From Bacteroidota bacterium (lineage in GTDB: Bacteria; Bacteroidota; Bacteroidia; Cytophagales; Cytophagaceae), in contig JAEYZG010000062.1 of the NCBI GenBank assembly GCA_023428135.1, positions 475,072 through 539,071 of the forward strand: a stretch of 64,000 bases of DNA, read 5' to 3'. Shown in pieces: positions 42,833-51,245 of the stretch (position 1 is its first letter; every line of letters begins with the position of its first letter). Below the pieces are notes generated by a model. That model ran no database searches, was not told where the DNA came from, and worked only from the letters and a program-made list of their open reading frames with translations. The translations under genes were made by a program, and so were the position numbers.

Positions 42833-42903
42833 AACCTTTCCTCCTCCCTTTATATAAAAACATAGAAAAAACCAGGAAATGTTCCCTTCGTATGGGTAAA
42901 AAA

Positions 42904-42933
42904 ACGAGGGCTGACATTGCTATCATCCCTCGT
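42904..42933 (-). terminator. terminator of gap
   Basis: Stem ACGAGGG/CCCTCGT (42904-42910, 42927-42933) with a 16-nt loop, followed on the minus strand by a T-run (complement of TAAAAAAAC), 24 bp after the gap stop codon. Confidence 0.75.
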
Positions 42934-42957
42934 CCTTTAAACTTATAAACTACATAC

Positions 42958-43974
42958 TCAAATAATGACTGTTTCCATTTGAAGCTTAGAAATTCTTTTA
43001 GCTTCTTTTACCATTTGATTAGCGTATCCCCATTCATTGTCATACCAAGCCATAACCTTAACAAGATCGCCATCGATTACTTGTGTCAGGGAAAGGTCAA
43101 TTACAGCAGCTCTTGGGTCCATGATAATATCTGAAGACACAATTGGTTCAATATTTACACCAACCACTCCCATATATTTTTCTGAACCTGCTTCATCTCC
43201 GAATATTTTATTTATTTCTTCAATAGATGTATTCCGATTCATGATCATTGTAATGTCTGCAACAGATCCGGCAGGAATAGGACCTCTGATGGCAAGTCCA
43301 TCAAATTTGCCTGCAAATTCAGGAAGCACTTTTCCCGCTACTTTTGCCGCTCCAGTTGTGGTTGGGATCAGGTTATTCGCAGCTGACCTGCCTCTTCTTT
43401 GGTCTTTGGAAGGTCCATCAACTAAAGATTGTGATGAAGTATAAGCATGTATAGTATTCAATACTGCTTTTTTAACTCCTATTCTTCTATTTAGAATTTC
43501 TATTACAGGAGTTATACAATTTGTTGTGCAACTTGCAGTGGATATAATATTATCATTTTCTTCAGGTTGGTTTACCCCATGAACAATGGTTTGCACATCA
43601 TCTGTCTTTGCAGGAGCAGAAAGGATTACCTGCTTGGCACCTGCATTTAAATGCAACTGAAGTTCTTCGCGTTTTCTGAATATTCCACTACATTCAAATA
43701 CAACATCAACTCCTATATCTCTCCAAGGAAGATGTTGAGGCTCTCGTATACTAGTGACACGGATGGTCTTTCCATTCACATAAAGATTGTGATCATCATA
43801 ATTGACTTTAGATGGCATTTTACCATAAACTGTGTCAAAATTCAGAAGATAAGCCAATTGATAAGGAGGGATGATATCATTTACAGCTACCAGTTCCATT
43901 TCCTTATTTTCAATAAGGATTTTAAAAGTGGCTCTTCCGATGCGGCCTAATCCGTTGATTGCAACTCTTGTCAT
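42958..43974 (-). CDS. gap: glyceraldehyde-3-phosphate dehydrogenase, type I
   Basis: A 338-residue enzyme of glycolysis that converts glyceraldehyde-3-phosphate, phosphate and NAD+ to 1,3-bisphosphoglycerate. The Rossmann motif INGLGRIGR opens the protein; the catalytic block STASCTTNCITP contains the active-site Cys, and the C-terminal ends with WYDNEWGYANQM as in the family. NAD-specific features look normal. It is monocistronic: a terminator follows and the next gene lies 125 bp away. A LacI-type palindrome lies about 180 bp upstream (44158-44169). Confidence 0.97.
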   Translation of the reverse strand: MTRVAINGLGRIGRATFKILIENKEMELVAVNDIIPPYQLAYLLNFDTVYGKMPSKVNYDDHNLYVNGKTIRVTSIREPQHLPWRDIGVDVVFECSGIFRKREELQLHLNAGAKQVILSAPAKTDDVQTIVHGVNQPEENDNIISTASCTTNCITPVIEILNRRIGVKKAVLNTIHAYTSSQSLVDGPSKDQRRGRSAANNLIPTTTGAAKVAGKVLPEFAGKFDGLAIRGPIPAGSVADITMIMNRNTSIEEINKIFGDEAGSEKYMGVVGVNIEPIVSSDIIMDPRAAVIDLSLTQVIDGDLVKVMAWYDNEWGYANQMVKEAKRISKLQMETVII

Positions 43975-44231
43975 AAAGTGTTTTCTTTTAAGTATGTTAA
44001 TGGGTTATAATTATTACTAATTCAAAAGAACATGCAATGCAAGAGCTTTATGCAAACAGGAAAAATCTACAAATAGTCATGTCTTTGCGATTACAATTCA
44101 ATGAGAAATAATCTTTTAACTTAAAAAATGTTTGAAAAAGAAAAATATTTTTATTGTGTAAACGTTTACTTAAAATACCAATGTTGCATTGATCTTATTA
44201 AAGATGGAAAAGTTCCTTAGGAAATATTGGA
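43975..44231. promoter_or_regulatory. upstream region of gap with a LacI-type palindrome
   Basis: AT-rich region with a perfect 12-bp palindrome GTAAACGTTTAC (44158-44169), the core shape of LacI/GalR-family operators. It lies about 184 bp upstream of gap, and just beyond the end of the small mscL-linked gene, so either could be the target. No TAnnTTTG promoter was fixed. Confidence 0.4.
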
Positions 44232-44342
44232 TTATTTTTTGATTAAAACCTCAAAGATAAAATATAACAGGAAGAGGGTTACAAGAAATGCAATGATCCT
44301 GGCAAGGAAATAAAATAAAGGGGAACGTTCTCTGTTATTCAT
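44232..44342 (-). CDS. 36-residue single-pass membrane protein downstream of mscL
   Basis: A small frame read from ATG 44340-44342 to TAA 44232-44234: charged N-terminus (MNNRERSPLF), one membrane helix (ARIIAFLVTLFLLYFIFEVL) and a Lys-Lys tail. It begins 11 bp after the mscL stop codon, so it is in the same transcript and could be made by re-initiation. The positive-inside rule would place both ends facing the cytoplasm or the helix as hairpin-less single span; it might regulate or assist the channel. No homologue is known to me, so the evidence is composition, spacing and strand only. Confidence 0.6.
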   Translation of the reverse strand: MNNRERSPLFYFLARIIAFLVTLFLLYFIFEVLIKK

Positions 44343-44353
44343 ATCATAATATA

Positions 44354-44746
44354 TTAATATTGTCTCTCCTTAAGTAAATCTCTTATTTGTGTTAAAAGCA
44401 CTTCTTCATTGGATGGCTTAGCTGCAGCTTTTTCTTCTTCCTTCTTCTTGTATAACATATTTACCAATTTCACCATAAGAAATACAGCAGTGGCAATGAT
44501 TAAAAACGTTAACACGTTCTGAAGAAAATTCCCATAGTTAAAGGTTACCGGATTATTGGTTTCACCACCTATGATCAGTTTCAGATCTTTAAAATTTACC
44601 CCCTTAATCAATAAACCTATAGGAGGCATTATGACATCATCAACGAGGGATTTGACCACACTTCCAAATGCAGCACCAATAATTACACCAACAGCTAAAT
44701 CAATTACATTTCCTCTTAATATAAATTCTTTGAATTCTTTAAACAT
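44354..44746 (-). CDS. mscL: large-conductance mechanosensitive channel
   Basis: A 130-residue inner-membrane protein with the amphipathic N-terminus and first helix FKEFILRGNVIDLAVGVIIG, then SVVKSLVDDVIMPPIGLL and a second helix FLQNVLTFLIIATAVFLM followed by the charged cytoplasmic helix. It opens under membrane tension to release solutes in hypo-osmotic shock. Length and motif match the MscL family. A 36-residue membrane protein follows in the same transcript. Confidence 0.96.
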   Translation of the reverse strand: MFKEFKEFILRGNVIDLAVGVIIGAAFGSVVKSLVDDVIMPPIGLLIKGVNFKDLKLIIGGETNNPVTFNYGNFLQNVLTFLIIATAVFLMVKLVNMLYKKKEEEKAAAKPSNEEVLLTQIRDLLKERQY

Positions 44747-44814
44747 ATATTACAATACATAAGTCTGTATAATATGAATTGAATTAAAAGGAAATTGTTT
44801 GTGCTTATAAAACT

Positions 44815-45693
44815 TTAAGTACTTATCTTTTTTATGATCGGATTAAAGTCATTCAATGTTAGCATCACAATGTCTCCTATATTTAACAATTTATGGATAG
44901 CGTCATCAATTTTTACTTTAATCAGCATATTGCCGCCAATTACATTAGCATAATATTCTTCATTTTCATAAAAAATTTTAACTACCTGTCCGGTCATTCT
45001 AAATTGGTCTGTTTTACCTTCGTTGGAAAAAAATAAGTCAGTACTACCTTGCCTAAGAATCTTTCCATTTCCTATTTCAATGACGTAATCACTTAACCGA
45101 AGGACTTCTGTAAGGTCATGGCTGACAAGTATAGTAGTAAGGTTATATGTCTTATGAATTTTAAGAATTTCCTGTTGAAGTCTTATCCTTGTATCCTGGT
45201 CAATGGCAGAAAATGGTTCATCCAGAATCAACAATTTAGGTTTTCGCACCAAAGCTCTTGCAATAGCCAATCGTTGTTTCTGCCCACCGGAAAGGGCATC
45301 AGGCCTGCATGTGGCAAGAGCTGTCAGGCCTGTTAATGAGAGTAGTTCCTGAATCTGCTTTTCATCTTTTTCACTTTGCACACATTTAAGATTTTCAAGA
45401 ACAGACATGTTTGGGAATAATGCAAAATCCTGAAAGACAAAGCCAATAGATCTCTCCTGTGGTATCTTGTTTGTAAGGGTGTTGCTATCAAACCAGATAT
45501 CTTTACCTGAATGAATATACCCTTTACCTGGTTTTACAAGTCCTGCAAGCATTCTTAGAATAGTAGTTTTACCAGCACCTGATTTACCAACTATAGAAGT
45601 AAAAGATCCCTGCTTCACTGAAATATCAACATCCAGGATCATCTTACCTTCAGAAGAATGCAGCTCTTTAACAACTTGTATCTTATACATCAA
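44815..45693 (-). CDS. modC: molybdate-type ABC transporter ATP-binding protein
   Basis: A 292-residue ABC ATPase: Walker A GKSGAGKTT (residues about 37-45), Q-loop GFVFQDFALFPNMSV, signature LSGGQKQRLAIARALV, Walker B LLILDEP and H-loop VSHD, followed by one C-terminal TOBE-like domain (about 225-290) that may bind oxyanion or regulate transport. It starts 4 bp before the end of modB (ATGA overlap), so the two are translationally coupled. No gene for the periplasmic binding protein (ModA) is in the window. Confidence 0.9.
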   Translation of the reverse strand: MMYKIQVVKELHSSEGKMILDVDISVKQGSFTSIVGKSGAGKTTILRMLAGLVKPGKGYIHSGKDIWFDSNTLTNKIPQERSIGFVFQDFALFPNMSVLENLKCVQSEKDEKQIQELLSLTGLTALATCRPDALSGGQKQRLAIARALVRKPKLLILDEPFSAIDQDTRIRLQQEILKIHKTYNLTTILVSHDLTEVLRLSDYVIEIGNGKILRQGSTDLFFSNEGKTDQFRMTGQVVKIFYENEEYYANVIGGNMLIKVKIDDAIHKLLNIGDIVMLTLNDFNPIIKKIST

Positions 45694-46373
45694 ATAATTT
45701 TTCCTTTGTATTTTTTATTGACCAGAAACAACAAAAAGAGAATGGTAAAAGAAGCCAGAACTAATACCTTGGCATAGAAATCGGCAACATCATATTGCAT
45801 ACTGTCTACTTCTTCATAAATAGCAATGGAGGCAACCCGTGTAACTCCCGGGATGCTTCCTCCTATCATCAGCACTACTCCAAACTCTCCAATGGTATGA
45901 GCAAAGCTCAACACTATACCGGAAAGCAATGAAGGCCTTATGTTTGGCAGCAATATTCTTATGAAGGTATTTAATGGTGAAATCCCCAGCGTATAAGCTG
46001 CTTCTTTCAATGAATCTGGCAGACTCTGAAACCCAGATTGTACAGGATGAACCATAAATGGCAGACTATAAATAACAGATGCAATTACCAGTCCTTCAAA
46101 TGAAAACACGAGACTCAAATCAAAATGTTCTTTCAGGAATTTTCCTAAAACAGAATTGGGGCTGAATGCCAGCAACAGATAAAAACCTAATACAGATGGG
46201 GGTAAGACAAGAGGAAGACTAATCAGACTTTCCCAAAGAGGTTTCAGACTACTCTTGCTTTTGGAAAGTAAATAGGCAATGGGAACACCTATCACAAATA
46301 AGAGAAGTGTTGTAATGAGGGATAACTTTAATGAAAGCAGTAAGGGCTGCCAGTTGTAATCCATGGATTGCAA
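45690..46373 (-). CDS. modB: molybdate-type ABC transporter permease
   Basis: A 227-residue membrane protein with five to six hydrophobic helices (about 11-31, 46-66, 88-110, 140-160, 195-215). It contains the ABC permease EAA loop in EAAYTLGISPLNTFIRILLP and GEFGVVLMIGGSIPGVTRV. It matches the ModB group and supplies the channel for ModC. It is the first gene of the operon; the third component ModA is not encoded next to it and is perhaps elsewhere. Confidence 0.92.
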   Translation of the reverse strand: MQSMDYNWQPLLLSLKLSLITTLLLFVIGVPIAYLLSKSKSSLKPLWESLISLPLVLPPSVLGFYLLLAFSPNSVLGKFLKEHFDLSLVFSFEGLVIASVIYSLPFMVHPVQSGFQSLPDSLKEAAYTLGISPLNTFIRILLPNIRPSLLSGIVLSFAHTIGEFGVVLMIGGSIPGVTRVASIAIYEEVDSMQYDVADFYAKVLVLASFTILFLLFLVNKKYKGKII

Positions 46374-46541
46374 TTTCTTTTCAAAATAAGCAATTTAACT
46401 TCTAAGTAAAAACCCTATATAGCAAATTCAACAAATTCAGCACCAACATTCTATCCATGAGTAATCTATAAATCAAGACATAACAGATTATATAAACGAA
46501 AAAGCAGCGAAAGTATCAGAATATATGACTTTTCCTTTTTA

Positions 46542-46573
46542 CAAATCTGAAAAAATGACTTTATTCAGATTTG
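46542..46573 (+). promoter_or_regulatory. inverted repeat in the leader of the CLC channel gene
   Basis: Perfect 10-bp arms CAAATCTGAA/TTCAGATTTG (46542-46551, 46564-46573) with a 12-nt spacer, ending 12 bp before the start codon of the CLC gene. It could be a repressor site or a hairpin near the ribosome binding region. It does not match the fluoride riboswitch. Confidence 0.5.
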
Positions 46574-46585
46574 AAAACCATTTAA

Positions 46586-47842
46586 ATGAATTTCAGTACC
46601 AAAGAATTATTTACAGTAATCAATTATACTCTTAAATGGATTCTGATTGCTTCAATTATCGGAGTATTTTCAGGAAGCGCTTCTGCCCTTTTCTTAGTAA
46701 GTCTTGACGCGGCAACGATTTGGCGAGAAAACCACTTATGGATCATTGCATTGCTTCCTTTAGGAGGTTTATTGATTGGCCTTATGTATCATTACTTTGG
46801 AAAAGAGGTAGAAAAAGGCAGTAATCTTCTGATCGATGAAATTCATAATCCTACGAAAGTCATTCATTTTAAAATGGCTCCTCTTATACTCATCGGGACT
46901 GTAGCAACTCATCTTTTTGGCGGATCGGCAGGACGTGAAGGCACAGCGGTCCAAATGGGAGGCTCTATCGGGGATCAGCTAAATCATATTTTCAAGTTTA
47001 AACGAGAAGACAGAATCCTGATCCTTATCTGCGGTATCAGCGCCGGATTTGCTTCCGTATTTGGTACTCCCCTTGCAGGAGCCGTCTTCGGGCTAGAAGT
47101 GTACTTCATTGGCAAACTCAGTTATAAGGCTATTTTCCCTTCCTTTATGGCTGCTATTGCCGGTGACTATGTATGTGATCTCTGGAATATTCAACATACT
47201 CATTATGCAGTTATGTCGTTCCCGGAAATTGACGGAATGGTAGTTCTCTATTGTATACTGGCTGGTATAGCATTTGGACTTACAGGTAAATTCTTTGCTC
47301 ATTTCACACATTTGATAAGCACCTTTTACAAAGGCAAAATTAAATATCCTCCATTGAGGCCTGCTATAGGAGGCTGTGTTGTTGCCTTTGGAGTCTGGAT
47401 ATTGGGAACTACAGATTACATAGGACTGGGAATTCCTGTAATTGAAGCATCATTTCATCAGCAACTTCCTGTTTACGCTTTTGCACTGAAGATATTATTT
47501 ACATCACTTACATTGGGAGCAGCATTTAAAGGAGGAGAAGTTACCCCTTTGTTCTTTATAGGAGCAACTCTTGGTAACGCACTCGCTTTAATAATACCCC
47601 TTCCTATATCCTTACTTGCGGGGATGGGATTTGCAGCAGTATTTGCCGGAGCAGCCAACACCCCTCTGGCTACCACATTGATGGCTATAGAATTATTCGG
47701 AGCTGAAATCGGAATATTTGCTGCTATTGCCTGTGTAACCTCATATCTCTTTTCAGGACATTTCGGAATATACAGTTCTCAGATCACCGGAACTTCGAAA
47801 CCCACAGCAACAGATAAAATAACAGAAAATAAAGATCAGTAA
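46586..47842 (+). CDS. CLC-type anion channel/antiporter, possibly fluoride-type
   Basis: A 418-residue membrane protein of about ten to twelve helices. The gating motif appears as GGSAGREGTAVQMGG (GREGx with the gate Glu) and the second ion-binding loop as GGEVTPLFFIGATLG. The first selectivity loop, normally GSGIP, is EKGSNLLIDEI here, and GREGT instead of GREGP resembles the CLC-F subfamily that exports fluoride. This makes a fluoride/proton antiporter plausible, but the distinction rests on few residues. A 10-bp inverted repeat precedes the start. The modB gene lies behind it, divergent. Confidence 0.86.
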   Translation: MNFSTKELFTVINYTLKWILIASIIGVFSGSASALFLVSLDAATIWRENHLWIIALLPLGGLLIGLMYHYFGKEVEKGSNLLIDEIHNPTKVIHFKMAPLILIGTVATHLFGGSAGREGTAVQMGGSIGDQLNHIFKFKREDRILILICGISAGFASVFGTPLAGAVFGLEVYFIGKLSYKAIFPSFMAAIAGDYVCDLWNIQHTHYAVMSFPEIDGMVVLYCILAGIAFGLTGKFFAHFTHLISTFYKGKIKYPPLRPAIGGCVVAFGVWILGTTDYIGLGIPVIEASFHQQLPVYAFALKILFTSLTLGAAFKGGEVTPLFFIGATLGNALALIIPLPISLLAGMGFAAVFAGAANTPLATTLMAIELFGAEIGIFAAIACVTSYLFSGHFGIYSSQITGTSKPTATDKITENKDQ

Positions 47843-47913
47843 ATCATTAAAAAGTAATAATAACTATATCTCTCCAATCATGTTTTATATATCAAAAAAA
47901 TCTCCATTCAACA

Positions 47914-48471
47914 ATGGCTAAATCAGAACTACAGAAAATGCTTGATGGTGAGCTCTATAATGCAGCTGACCAGGAACTAACAGAGATGAGATACAGAGCT
48001 CGAAGAATACTAACAAGATACAATACTATTCCCTGGGAAAACATAGAGGAAAGAACAACTGCAATAAAAGAGCTGTTCGGAGGGACAGGCAAACAGATCG
48101 ATGTTCAAATGCCATTCTATTGTGACTATGGAAGCAACATTTATGCTGGTGAAAATCTATACATGAACTTCAATTGTATCATTCTTGATTGTGCCAAAAT
48201 AACCATTGGTGACAATGTCATGATGGGACCTAATGTACAGATTTATGCTGCATACCATCCACTATTAGCTTCAGAGCGTATAAAAGGTCCGGAGCTTGCA
48301 GCTCCAATAACCATTGGTAATAATGTATGGATAGGTGGTGGAGCAATTATTTGTCAGGGAGTAACAATTGGAGATAATACAACCATCGGTGCAGGTAGTG
48401 TGGTAACTAAAAGTATTCCTGCTAATGTCTTTGCTGGAGGAGTACCTTGTAAAGTGATTAAGGAATGCTGA
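47914..48471 (+). CDS. maa: sugar O-acetyltransferase (maltose/galactoside type)
   Basis: A 185-residue left-handed beta-helix acetyltransferase of the LacA/Maa family: an N-terminal helical MSKSEKEKML-like start (here SELQKMLDGELYNAADQEL), the strand PFYCDYGSNIYAGENLYMNF, then hexapeptide repeats (ITIGNNVWIGGGAIICQGVT, IGDNTTIGAGSVVTKSIP) and VAGGVPCKVI-like end (NVFAGGVPCKVIKEC). Transfers acetyl from acetyl-CoA to a sugar hydroxyl. Catalytic His is in AAYHPL. Monocistronic, behind the CLC gene by 71 bp. Confidence 0.92.
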   Translation: MAKSELQKMLDGELYNAADQELTEMRYRARRILTRYNTIPWENIEERTTAIKELFGGTGKQIDVQMPFYCDYGSNIYAGENLYMNFNCIILDCAKITIGDNVMMGPNVQIYAAYHPLLASERIKGPELAAPITIGNNVWIGGGAIICQGVTIGDNTTIGAGSVVTKSIPANVFAGGVPCKVIKEC

Positions 48472-48475
48472 TTTA

Positions 48476-48530
48476 AGCGGAAAGCTTAAAGCAGAAAGTT
48501 GAAAGGATAAAGTTTAAAGTATAAAGAACA
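48476..48530. repeat. 7-bp-periodic repeat, left half of an inverted pair
   Basis: AAAG-type units (AAAGCTT, AAAGCAG, AAAGTTG, AAAGGAT, AAAGTTT, AAAGTAT) in one orientation, matched by the opposite-orientation array at 48655-48710. Together they bracket about 125 bp. Confidence 0.6.
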
Positions 48531-48654
48531 TAAGGGAAGACGATTCCCCTGTTCCTGAATGAAAAAGGTACGACTAAATTAGCTATTTAAAGAGTCCTCT
48601 TTGAAACGCACTTTTATTATAATTAGCAAAAATTGGCTTAACGCAAGATCTTTC
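48531..48654. other. unique sequence bracketed by opposite-facing repeat arrays
   Basis: No coding frame and no clear structure seen. Because the flanking repeats face each other, the whole 48476-48710 unit could fold into a long hairpin or be a non-autonomous element. Confidence 0.35.
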
Positions 48655-48710
48655 ACTTGTCATCTTTCAACTTTCAGCTTTTCGCCTTCCGCTTTCAGCT
48701 TTATTCTTTT
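48655..48710. repeat. 7-bp-periodic repeat, right half of an inverted pair
   Basis: CTTTCAA, CTTTCAG, CTTCCG, CTTTCAG units, the complement-orientation partner of 48476-48530. Confidence 0.6.
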
Positions 48711-48775
48711 TCCGACAATCCCTTAAACAATTCCCTCTCTAATGCATTTTATAAAGAGCTACAGAATCTTTTAAA

Positions 48776-49447
48776 ATGATTTTAAGGTTTATCATATTCT
48801 TTTTTATCTTTTTGCCATGTACATTGAAGGGTCAATGGAGCATCGTTCCTTCGCTCACTGTGGGTTTTCCAGTGGGTGAATTTAGCAGAAACAATAATAA
48901 TATTGGAGTTGGCCTAGACCTAAGCCTCTTAAGAGAACTTAGAGAAAGACCTATCAGTGTGGGAGTCCAGGTTGCTTATTTAACATTCGGAAGGCAACAA
49001 TCAAACCAGAACATTGAAACCGTTTTTGGTAACGCTGTCAATGCGAATCTTACCATTAATCACAATATTGCATACTTTCATGGAATGGTAAGATTTAAAC
49101 CATCTTGGGCAAGCAGAGTAATTCCTTTTGCAGATGTTGTAACAGGAGCTAAATCCTTTCTTACATTTGCCAGTGTTAGTGATAGCCAGGGTTCAGATTC
49201 TCTTAATGTCAATTCATCCTTTAACAGCTCATGGGCTTTTGACCTTGGTGCAGCGGGCGGGATTGAAGTAAAAATGAATGACAACCTATATTTTAATTTA
49301 AAAGGTACTTTTCTTTCTGGCACATCCATAGATTTCATCAACCCAATATCTGCCAGAGTTAATGAGTCCAATGATCTTCTTTTTGAGAGGAAAAAGATAA
49401 ACGGTAATCTACTTATGTTTCATGCAGGCCTGAGGATTTTTTTCTAA
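48776..49447 (+). CDS. predicted outer-membrane beta-barrel protein
   Basis: A 223-residue protein with a hydrophobic signal (MILRFIIFFFIFLPCTLKGQ) and a mature part with alternating strands (IVPSLTVGFPVGEF, GVGLDLSLLRELRERPISVG, AGGIEVKMNDNLYFNLKGTF). It ends in LLMFHAGLRIFF, a terminal aromatic residue as in outer-membrane barrels. It matches the general OmpA-barrel/porin-like pattern but I do not recognise a specific family. No neighbour offers a hint to its function. Confidence 0.72.
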   Translation: MILRFIIFFFIFLPCTLKGQWSIVPSLTVGFPVGEFSRNNNNIGVGLDLSLLRELRERPISVGVQVAYLTFGRQQSNQNIETVFGNAVNANLTINHNIAYFHGMVRFKPSWASRVIPFADVVTGAKSFLTFASVSDSQGSDSLNVNSSFNSSWAFDLGAAGGIEVKMNDNLYFNLKGTFLSGTSIDFINPISARVNESNDLLFERKKINGNLLMFHAGLRIFF

Positions 49448-49532
49448 TTTATTGTCGGATGCATAACATTTCCAAAGTAATTGAGTTTGAAGGAAAAATT
49501 AAATAAATTACATCTTCCTAATTTCCTCCCTT

Positions 49533-50600
49533 ATGATCCAGTCTATTGAAAAACTTCAGGAAGATATATTTAATGAAATGGATTTTAGAATCCGGTACTC
49601 TGGCTTTGCAACTGAAGATGTACTTAATGTTCTGGAAAAGACTTTTTATGGGACCCATGGACTTAGCTATCGCCACAGGAATGTAAGAGAAAGGGCAGGA
49701 AAAACACTCCATCCTCACTTCTTTACTCTTTACAAAGGCGATACCCCTATAGGCACCTTCTGCTTATCAGAAAGGACTATAATCAACAAAGGCTATCCGG
49801 AAAAAGCCTTTTACGGTAGATATCTTTCCATATTGCCCGGATATGGCGGAAAAGGACTAGGTACATTATTAAAAGAAAAAGCTTACAATTATATCCGTAA
49901 GTCAGAACCAAGGTCCTTAATGATTTATTCTTATATTGAAGAAGCCAATAAACATTCTTTAAACCTCTCCAGAAAACAAGGGAACAAACGAGCCGGATGT
50001 TACGAGGTTCTTAGCTTTAGCAGGTTTAACCCTAAAATTCATTCAGGATTTTCAAGACTTGAAAAAGAAAGAATTGATGAATTAAAAAAACTATTTAAAG
50101 TGTATTATAACGATTATCAAATGGTAATACTGGACTATATCGGCCAGGACAACAACTATTTCGTAATCAGAAAAAAGGGTGAAATAATCGCGGGAGTACA
50201 GGCTGTTCCTGCTCATTGGCAATTTAAATCAATGCCAGGACTCTCCGGCTTTGTTGCCCAAAACATACTTCCTATCATTCCAAAGCTTTCAAAGGTTTTT
50301 AATGCAAAGAATTACCATTTCATTGCATTTGATTCTGTATATGTTAAAGAAGGCTTTGAAAATCTTCTCCCTTTCCTTTTTGAGTCTGTTCTGGCTGCAT
50401 TTAACTGCCACTCTGGCCTATATTACGGAGATCCTTATTCACCTCTTACTAAATCCTTTAAATCAAGTGACAGGGGATTTCTGAGTAAAATAGAATCAGA
50501 AATTCGCCCCATGATAATGACATCTTCTCATAACAGTCCTTCGCACTGGCAACCAATGGATAAAGGTCCTTTTTATGTTTCTGCTTCCGATCAGGTTTGA
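49533..50600 (+). CDS. GNAT-family acetyltransferase with C-terminal extension
   Basis: A 355-residue protein with one GNAT domain (about 35-170), with the acetyl-CoA loop in LSILPGYGGKGLGTLLKEKA (GxGxG/A-like) and a preceding strand FYGRYLSI. The last 180 residues are a second, helical-beta part (LSGFVAQNILPIIPKLSKVF, FDSVYVKEGFENLLPFLFES) of a related acyltransferase shape. The substrate is unknown. Single gene, 85 bp after the outer-membrane protein gene. Confidence 0.8.
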   Translation: MIQSIEKLQEDIFNEMDFRIRYSGFATEDVLNVLEKTFYGTHGLSYRHRNVRERAGKTLHPHFFTLYKGDTPIGTFCLSERTIINKGYPEKAFYGRYLSILPGYGGKGLGTLLKEKAYNYIRKSEPRSLMIYSYIEEANKHSLNLSRKQGNKRAGCYEVLSFSRFNPKIHSGFSRLEKERIDELKKLFKVYYNDYQMVILDYIGQDNNYFVIRKKGEIIAGVQAVPAHWQFKSMPGLSGFVAQNILPIIPKLSKVFNAKNYHFIAFDSVYVKEGFENLLPFLFESVLAAFNCHSGLYYGDPYSPLTKSFKSSDRGFLSKIESEIRPMIMTSSHNSPSHWQPMDKGPFYVSASDQV

Positions 50601-50676
50601 TATCCATAAAATCTTATTTAACTGATTAAAGATTTTATTAAATTTGGACACAAATTATACTTTAACAAGAAAAATC

Positions 50677-51201
50677 ATGAAAGTAAAACACCATACTATT
50701 ATCTTTTTCTGTCTTGTTATTTTGAGTTCATGCGAGTGGACAACAAGTAGAAGAGAGGGAAGATATGATCCATATCCTGTAGTGCAAAGTGAATCCAACT
50801 ATTTCCTGAACGATAGCAGTATATATGTTTTCGATTATGCTCCAGGGACCGTTGGAGGTTGGGATACGAACCATTATCCTGATGGCTCAATTAAAAGTGA
50901 AGGAAACTACAATAACGGACAACCTTCCGGATATTGGAAATTTTATTATGACAGCGGGGTAATGGAAAAAGAAGGGAATATCAATAACAACCAGTTTTCA
51001 GGACACTGGAAGTTCTTCTATCCAAATGGAAAAATGAGAGCAGAAGGTAACTTTAACAACGGATATCAGGACGGACGGTGGAAGTTCTATTATCCTAATG
51101 GCATCTTGGAATCTGAAGGAGATTTTCGCTTCAATCGGAAAACAAGTAGTTGGAAATATTACTATGACAATGGTCGTTTATATGCGATGATACGTCATTA
51201 A
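50677..51201 (+). CDS. YwqK-like MORN-repeat lipoprotein
   Basis: A 174-residue lipoprotein: signal MKVKHHTIIFFCLVILSSC with lipobox LSSC. A longer frame begins at a TTG at 50644, but the signal peptide supports the ATG at 50677. Four MORN-like repeats follow, each about 22 residues (HYPDGSIKSEGNYNNGQPSG, then FYYDSGVMEKEGNINNNQFS and FFYPNGKMRAEGNFNNG). Databases call such proteins 'toxin-antitoxin YwqK family antitoxin', but no toxin gene is nearby and a lipoprotein cannot act in the cytoplasm. A strong terminator follows at 51207. Confidence 0.85.
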   Translation: MKVKHHTIIFFCLVILSSCEWTTSRREGRYDPYPVVQSESNYFLNDSSIYVFDYAPGTVGGWDTNHYPDGSIKSEGNYNNGQPSGYWKFYYDSGVMEKEGNINNNQFSGHWKFFYPNGKMRAEGNFNNGYQDGRWKFYYPNGILESEGDFRFNRKTSSWKYYYDNGRLYAMIRH

Positions 51202-51206
51202 TAGAT

Positions 51207-51245
51207 AAAAAAGCCCCCCCGACTTTGTCGGGGGGGCTTTTTATT
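51207..51245 (+). terminator. strong terminator after the YwqK-like gene
   Basis: Stem AAAAAGCCCCCCCGAC/GTCGGGGGGGCTTTTT (51208-51223, 51227-51242) with TTT loop; 16 bp, very GC-rich centre and a T-run. Confidence 0.95.

Noticed and set aside
46374..46585. Fluoride riboswitch in front of the CLC gene
   Set aside because: The GGCGATGG...GTTCGCC-type core is absent.
48476..48710. CRISPR-like repeat array
   Set aside because: Units are 7 bp and imperfect, with no spacers and no cas genes nearby.
50644..50676. TTG-started extension of the YwqK-like gene
   Set aside because: The signal peptide and lipobox begin at the ATG 50677.
50677..51201. Toxin-antitoxin role suggested by the family name YwqK antitoxin
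   Set aside because: The protein is a lipoprotein and no toxin-like gene is beside it.
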